Shown: positions 60,055 through 64,000 of the stretch, piece after piece
Position numbering within the stretch: position 1 is the stretch's first letter
How the letters are laid out: each line of letters opens with the position of its first letter
DNA from: Sediminibacterium sp.
GTDB lineage: Bacteria > Bacteroidota > Bacteroidia > Chitinophagales > Chitinophagaceae
Assembly: GCF_019264485.1 (NCBI RefSeq)
Contig: NZ_JAHVAA010000012.1
Span: forward strand, 62,001 to 126,000
Length of the DNA stretch: 64,000 nt
Reading direction: 5' to 3'
The notes under the pieces: generated by a model
Databases searched by the model: none
Told to the model about the DNA's origin: nothing
The model's input: the letters and a program-made list of their open reading frames with translations, nothing else
Translations under genes and position numbers: made by a program

Positions 60055-60072
60055 TGATGAACCGGCCTTATT

Positions 60073-60873
60073 TCAGCATGCAGCGAGTATCCTGGCCGTA
60101 GAAGCATATTTGACCGGATTAATTTCACCAAACAAACCAGCTTGTCCCATCTGTATCCCGATGGCTCCCAATAAGCTTGTTGTTTCCTGTTGCAGTAATT
60201 CGGGGTTTGGTAGCCTGATCATCATACTATGCGCATTTACTTTTTTGCCCGACGGCATCCAGTCGCTGTACACAGTTGCATTTGGCAGCAGCGTTTGCTG
60301 GTGTCGTTTATCGTATCCTTTGTCTGTAAAATGTAAATCTTCAATGGCACCCATACAGCCGATGATCCTGAAATACGCTTTGTTCCAGGGCTGGTAAAAA
60401 TTAAACCCCGGCACTAACTCGTTCAATTGAATATGCAGTTCCGCTTTTTCCCTCAACAGTTCAGCCACCGGTCTTTGCTTAAAAATCGAGTCAAAATGGT
60501 ATTGTTTCGTAAAAACCAAAGAACCAAAAGCTTCCTTGTGTGTAGAAAAACAGATGGCTCTTTGCCCCCGTTTGCCCCATGTATCACGTTGTTGAATGGC
60601 TCTACAGAAACTATTGAGCGCTGGTGTCATGTTATAGTCGGCCAGCTGCATCAATGGCCCCAATGCCATTCTCACCATTTTCCCGGCATAGGCAGCACCC
60701 GTGAATTCAGCACTGTTCTGTCGCATGGCCGCATACTGAGGTGCTTTTTTATACGCATCTTTTGAAATAAAAGGTTTTCGGCGCACAATAATCTTGTCGC
60801 TGTGCTTCGTTTTATAGGCAATAAGTTCATCAAGGGTACCGGTGAACTGAATGGGGCCTTTTAAGGTTGGCAT
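60073..60873 (-). CDS. Conserved Bacteroidota protein of unknown function
   Basis: This 266-residue soluble protein opens with MPTLKGPIQFTGTLDELIAYK, followed by DKIIVRRKPFISKDAYKKAPQYAAMRQNSAEFTGAAYAGK and MALGPLMQLADYNMTPALNSFCRAIQQRD. This layout recurs in hypothetical proteins of this phylum as I remember them. No signal peptide, membrane helix or catalytic motif is seen; it is basic and may bind nucleic acid or a protein partner. Inverted repeats lie close downstream. The function is not assigned. Confidence 0.7.
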   Translation of the reverse strand: MPTLKGPIQFTGTLDELIAYKTKHSDKIIVRRKPFISKDAYKKAPQYAAMRQNSAEFTGAAYAGKMVRMALGPLMQLADYNMTPALNSFCRAIQQRDTWGKRGQRAICFSTHKEAFGSLVFTKQYHFDSIFKQRPVAELLREKAELHIQLNELVPGFNFYQPWNKAYFRIIGCMGAIEDLHFTDKGYDKRHQQTLLPNATVYSDWMPSGKKVNAHSMMIRLPNPELLQQETTSLLGAIGIQMGQAGLFGEINPVKYASTARILAAC

Positions 60874-61285
60874 ATGCTTGTATTTTTGTTTTTAAGATAT
60901 GTAATAATTTGCATATATCCAAGCCATTTGCGAGTTAATTTTCCGGCATAGTTGTCGCATATCCTGTAAAATGTGCGTCTGCAATGCGACAGTATTGCGA
61001 CAGCTATGGGATAGCTATGCGACAGACCATGGTTAAAGCCTTCAGCACTTATTAAGAACTAACCAGTAAAATACTGTTGTTCATAGCGGTTAGTAAAAGG
61101 GATAAATAGGTTCTCCCTCACCTTTCGAGCACAGGTTAAATACTTAGAGCGTTTTCATCTCTTTTAGATATTGTGTAACAAGCTTTACTTCATTATTTCT
61201 TCATACAGCAGTAATAATTCCTTTATCGCTATTTCACAATCAGTTTATGTCGGCAGGATAGTTTTACATAACTAACCTGTTGATC
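60874..61285. other. Gene-free gap between divergent genes
   Basis: No coding sequence is supported. The gap holds four 11-bp tandem copies of TGCGACAG-NNN (60985-61028) and an inverted TTGTCGCAT about 25 bp to their left (60952-60960). The rest is AT-rich without recognisable signals. It probably contains the promoters of both flanking genes. Confidence 0.5.
60985..61028. repeat. Four-copy 11-bp tandem repeat, TGCGACAGNNN
   Basis: Copies begin at 60985, 60996, 61007 (degenerate, TGGGATAG) and 61018. The period of 11 bp places them on one face of the DNA helix. A reverse copy (TTGTCGCAT) lies at 60952-60960. It could be a cluster of regulator-binding sites or a small minisatellite. Confidence 0.7.
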
Positions 61286-62230
61286 ATGACCATCCAAACT
61301 GTAATCATAAGATTTATAGGGTTTGTATTGTCTATACTTTTGTTTTCCTGTCAGCAAATTGCTGTACAGGGACAAGATTCTTCCCCGGGCCCCGTTGCTC
61401 AGGCAGCAGTAAAAACAAATGCAAATGCACTGGTTCCATTGAGTCAGGCTTATGCACATAATGATTACTGGCACAAGCGTCCGCTTTTCGATGCCCTTGA
61501 TAATGGTTACACCTATATAGAAGTAGATATTTTTAAAGTAGGTGATGAATTTGTGGTGGCGCATCTTTTCCCTTTTTTCCGCCAGGGTAAAACACTGGAG
61601 AGTTTGTACCTGCGTCCGATATATGAACATATTGTCAAAAACCGTGGATATATATACCCCGGTTATGAAGAACCCGTTACTTTAATGATCGATATTAAAC
61701 TTAGTGGCGAAAACACTTACCGTGCACTCAAACGCCTGCTGAAAAAATATGAGTCTATTTTAACAAGTTATGAAAACGGACAACTCATAAAAAAACAGGT
61801 AACTATTGTTTTATCGGGCAGTAAACCATTTTCAGGTATCCGGGGTGAGCAGAAAAGACTGGCGTTTATTGATGAAGACCTTAAAAAAATTGAAACAAGT
61901 AAGTTCACTATCAACACCTGCCCTATTGCCAGTTCAAATTATCGTTCCTTGTTCAACTGGAATGGCGATGGTGAAATGCCTACAGAAGAAAAGAAAAAAC
62001 TATTGGACTATGTAAACAAAGCACATGAACAAGGAAAAAAAGTAAGACTATGGGCTTCTCCTGAAAAAGAAAAAGTGTGGGCAGCATTATTGGAGTGCGG
62101 GGTTGACCTGATCAATACTGATGAGTTGGTTTCGCTGAAGACTTTTCTGCTGAACAAAGCCAAGTTCGACAAAATGGCTGTAGTAAGCATAGACCATGCG
62201 TCCCCAGCCATACTGGCAAATCGTAAATGA
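61286..62230 (+). CDS. PLC-like/glycerophosphodiesterase-like phosphodiesterase lipoprotein
   Basis: This protein of about 314 residues has a lipoprotein signal (lipobox LFSC) and a PLC-like TIM barrel. Key segments are LSQAYAHNDYWHKRPLFDALDNGYTYIEVDIFKVGDEFVVAH (catalytic His and metal-binding Glu/Asp), VTLMIDIKL and the closing VRLWASPEKEKVWAALLECGVDLINTDEL. It resembles the AIM6-like branch of the PI-PLC/GDPD superfamily, whose substrates are poorly known. I start at ATG 61286. The 3' end overlaps the converging glycosyltransferase gene by 144 bp, although both C-terminal sequences look conserved. Confidence 0.88.
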   Translation: MTIQTVIIRFIGFVLSILLFSCQQIAVQGQDSSPGPVAQAAVKTNANALVPLSQAYAHNDYWHKRPLFDALDNGYTYIEVDIFKVGDEFVVAHLFPFFRQGKTLESLYLRPIYEHIVKNRGYIYPGYEEPVTLMIDIKLSGENTYRALKRLLKKYESILTSYENGQLIKKQVTIVLSGSKPFSGIRGEQKRLAFIDEDLKKIETSKFTINTCPIASSNYRSLFNWNGDGEMPTEEKKKLLDYVNKAHEQGKKVRLWASPEKEKVWAALLECGVDLINTDELVSLKTFLLNKAKFDKMAVVSIDHASPAILANRK

Positions 62231-63316
62231 CCTGGCATTGCCCAGTTTTTCTTTTACAAGTGGTTGTTTACTGAAATAAGCATTTAAAGATCCTGCCCAG
62301 GTAACGGCATCACCTGCCGGCAATAATAATCCGTTTACGCCATGCCGTATAGCCTGTTTTATACCACCACTTGCAGAAGCAAAAACAGTAGCCCCGCTTA
62401 AAGCAGCTTCCAGACATACCAGCCCAAATCCTTCCATATCGCCTTCTACTTCAATATTGGGTACCAGAAAGGCATCGCTATGAGTCCACAGTTCCTGTAG
62501 ATCTGTAAATGCAAGGCGACCCAGGTGTTGCACATGTCTGGCGAATACTTCATCCTCAAGCAATCTTTTCAAAGCATGTGAATCAGAAGGCCAACCCAGC
62601 AAGAGTTCGATTGATTTTCTGAGTCTGCCCGGCAGCATTCGTATAATGATACCTGACATGCTTTTGGGTTGAAAAGGTCCTGCAACAAGTACCAGTACAT
62701 CGCCTTTCAGGTGCGGTAATACCTGTTCAATGAACCAGGAGAATCCTTTACGTTTTACTGGTCTTCCAAGCAAGAGTAATATTTTTTTTTGTGCTGCGTC
62801 GATGCCCCATCTTTCTTTAAAAAAATCAGCACGTGAATATTTGCTTGAAAAATCGGCGAGTGTATGGTCTACCCCATTATGAATAACACTGAGTTTGGTG
62901 GCATCAATCCCTCTTTCAATACAGGCTTCGGCGGTAGCTTCACTTACTGCAATGATGCTATCATAAGCATTGAATGCCGGTAATATATATCGTTGGTAAA
63001 TCCTGTTGGGGAAAACCACATCCAGTCCATGCAGCGTAATTACCCTTGCAAGATGTGAATAGCTTCTATGCCATAAACAAACAGCAGCGAGTAAGCCATC
63101 ATTAAAATGTACCACACTGATTCCCGGATTTTTTTTACAGATAAGCCTGATTTTTCTTTCGAGCGACAAAAAGAATAATAGCTTACTGCCCTTCCCTGTA
63201 TAAATTAAAGTATGTACCCGGGCATACTGGTGCATGCCTTTTACCAATTCATAACTCTGTTTTTCCATACCACCTGTTGCGGGTGGATGTTTATGACTCA
63301 CGAATAATACTTCCAT
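62087..63316 (-). CDS. GT4-type glycosyltransferase
   Basis: This 409-residue GT-B glycosyltransferase opens with MEVLFVSHKHPPATGGMEKQSYELVKGM (acceptor loop). It has the donor-site RPVKRKGFSWFIEQVLPHL and the E-x7-E-like EVEGDMEGFGLVCLEAALSG, with ASGGIKQAIRHGVNGLLLP. It probably builds a surface glycan or glycolipid. It overlaps the upstream flippase-like gene by 26 bp, so the two form a unit, perhaps sugar addition plus transport or charge change of a lipid. Its last 48 codons are antisense to the end of the phosphodiesterase gene. Confidence 0.9.
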   Translation of the reverse strand: MEVLFVSHKHPPATGGMEKQSYELVKGMHQYARVHTLIYTGKGSKLLFFLSLERKIRLICKKNPGISVVHFNDGLLAAVCLWHRSYSHLARVITLHGLDVVFPNRIYQRYILPAFNAYDSIIAVSEATAEACIERGIDATKLSVIHNGVDHTLADFSSKYSRADFFKERWGIDAAQKKILLLLGRPVKRKGFSWFIEQVLPHLKGDVLVLVAGPFQPKSMSGIIIRMLPGRLRKSIELLLGWPSDSHALKRLLEDEVFARHVQHLGRLAFTDLQELWTHSDAFLVPNIEVEGDMEGFGLVCLEAALSGATVFASASGGIKQAIRHGVNGLLLPAGDAVTWAGSLNAYFSKQPLVKEKLGNARSFTICQYGWGRMVYAYYSHFVELGFVQQKSLQRNQLISIDQVNPALQ

Positions 63317-64000
63317 CTGGCAGGATTTTAGCGTCTGTTATTTTTTTTCGAACCATTATATAAAAGAGAATACCCAATACTATCCAGCAAATTTGTCGCC
63401 CCCTTCGTAATAAGGAAGCTGTGATCCATATTTCCGGATCGGTAATTTCAATTGATGCCAGCATCATTTTATTACCCAGTTCCTCCACGCCTACCTGTCC
63501 GGGTACAAATGCACCTGCTGTTTTAAAAAATACTACCCCGAGATCAATCATTAGTGCTGACGCTATCGAAACATTGTATTGCAATAGCTGAAGTATGATA
63601 TAAAATTCAAGTCCGCCAAACACCCAATGCAATAGGGCATACAAACTGGAATAGAAAATGGCTTTGGGCTGTTCTGTAAAAAAACGGATAGACTGCGTCC
63701 AAACCTGCTGCAGTTTTATACCGTATCGTACCCACCAGTTTTGCTCATGTGGGGGTAATACCAGTGCCTTGCTACCAGGGTTTTTACGGATGAAGAACCC
63801 TGATACAACCACGGTCAATAAGAGAAAGATCGTTAATCCCCAAAGCAGTTGCTGCATCAGTAATGGGAAACGGATTCCCTGCACCAATAAAAAAACTACT
63901 GCTGCAAAAAAGCAAATCAACTGGGTATAAATAAGAACAATTCTTGCAATTAGTATTGAACTGGCAGCAGCGGGTTTGGGGATATTGTATTGTTGTTCGA
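63291..64000 (-). CDS. Flippase-like membrane protein (LPG synthase transmembrane family), truncated at window edge
   Basis: The frame is open to the right edge of the window (reading EQQYNIPKPAAAS before the first visible TTG at 63920), so the N-terminus is missing. The visible part has about five membrane helices and the family segments ALLHWVFGGLEFYIIL and FFKTAGAFVPGQVGVEELGNKMML. These are typical of the lysylphosphatidylglycerol synthase transmembrane/UPF0104 family, which may move lipid-linked sugars or modify lipids. It overlaps the next glycosyltransferase by 26 bp. Confidence 0.87.
   Translation of the reverse strand, partial: EQQYNIPKPAAASSILIARIVLIYTQLICFFAAVVFLLVQGIRFPLLMQQLLWGLTIFLLLTVVVSGFFIRKNPGSKALVLPPHEQNWWVRYGIKLQQVWTQSIRFFTEQPKAIFYSSLYALLHWVFGGLEFYIILQLLQYNVSIASALMIDLGVVFFKTAGAFVPGQVGVEELGNKMMLASIEITDPEIWITASLLRRGRQICWIVLGILFYIMVRKKITDAKILPDGSIIRES

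Noticed and set aside
58213-60873. A defence island built around the DUF3800 protein
   Set aside because: No known defence partner (nuclease, ATPase, methyltransferase, toxin-antitoxin pair) is visible; the neighbours are unrelated or unrecognised.

Overview
The window is 64 kb of a chromosome from the phylum Bacteroidota, most likely the family Chitinophagaceae. I infer this from several signs. Promoters have the Bacteroidota form TTTG-N17-19-TAnnTTTG, clearest before the tRNA-Ser gene (2301-2331) and the PUR-domain gene (25945-25974). The primary sigma factor is short (285 aa), SecD and SecF are fused, and families typical of the phylum occur (DUF4249, DUF3822, DUF2807, a PUR/DUF3276 protein, CtlX). 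Shine-Dalgarno sequences are mostly absent. The gene content is mainly housekeeping, with AT-rich accessory stretches at about 2.4-4.7 kb and 58-61 kb.

Layout. 0-5 kb: 3' part of mutS2, a secreted protein, tRNA-Ser(UGA) followed by a GIY-YIG nuclease gene and a broken second copy of the tRNA/nuclease junction, then an HxlR regulator divergent from a CPBP protease/cupin pair. 5-13 kb: amino-acid catabolism, with two guanidino-modifying hydrolases (CtlX and an arginine deiminase homologue), a CrtA-like monooxygenase and hutI-hutG; then a secreted helical protein carrying a DxDDTA motif. 13-30 kb: YggS, a secreted M20 peptidase, a Pmp3-like protein, the methylmalonyl-CoA mutase large subunit, an IscA-type protein, SecDF, an FKBP lipoprotein, an ABC exporter, the PUR protein, Pgi and threonine aldolase. 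30-36 kb: a complete RND efflux operon (TolC, adaptor, pump). 36-49 kb: RpoD, a DUF4249 lipoprotein, TrxB, FolB, a TPR protein, an acyl-CoA-binding protein, a MATE transporter, and the chain DUF3822-RsmD-BioD-5-FCL-LpxK-RNase R. 49-58 kb: a saccharopine dehydrogenase-like protein, a GIN-domain protein, GyrA, a TPR-like protein, a PQQ sugar dehydrogenase, RlpA and a glycosyltransferase. 58-64 kb: a DUF3800 protein, two unknown proteins, a PLC-like phosphodiesterase, and a glycosyltransferase with a flippase-like membrane protein that runs off the right edge.

The most unusual feature is not a protein. At least a dozen intergenic sites hold imperfect tandem arrays of 7-bp (sometimes 8-bp) words, usually followed by their inverted complement so that the transcript would fold into a long hairpin. 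Each site tends to have its own word (GTGAGTA, GGTGAAT, GATAGTC, ATGTCAG, AAAAGTG, AAGTCCGN and others). The arrays lie between convergent, tandem and divergent genes alike, so they are not simply terminators. They supply stop codons and even C-terminal residues to neighbouring genes (MutS2, arginine deiminase, HutI, RNase R, the saccharopine dehydrogenase-like protein). A second hairpin family shares the core GTTCTCTGCGGTGAA. Other points worth checking are the tRNA-Ser/GIY-YIG tandem duplication, RsmD with GPPY in place of DPPY, a 144-bp antisense overlap of two conserved genes, and an apparently Smr-less MutS2.
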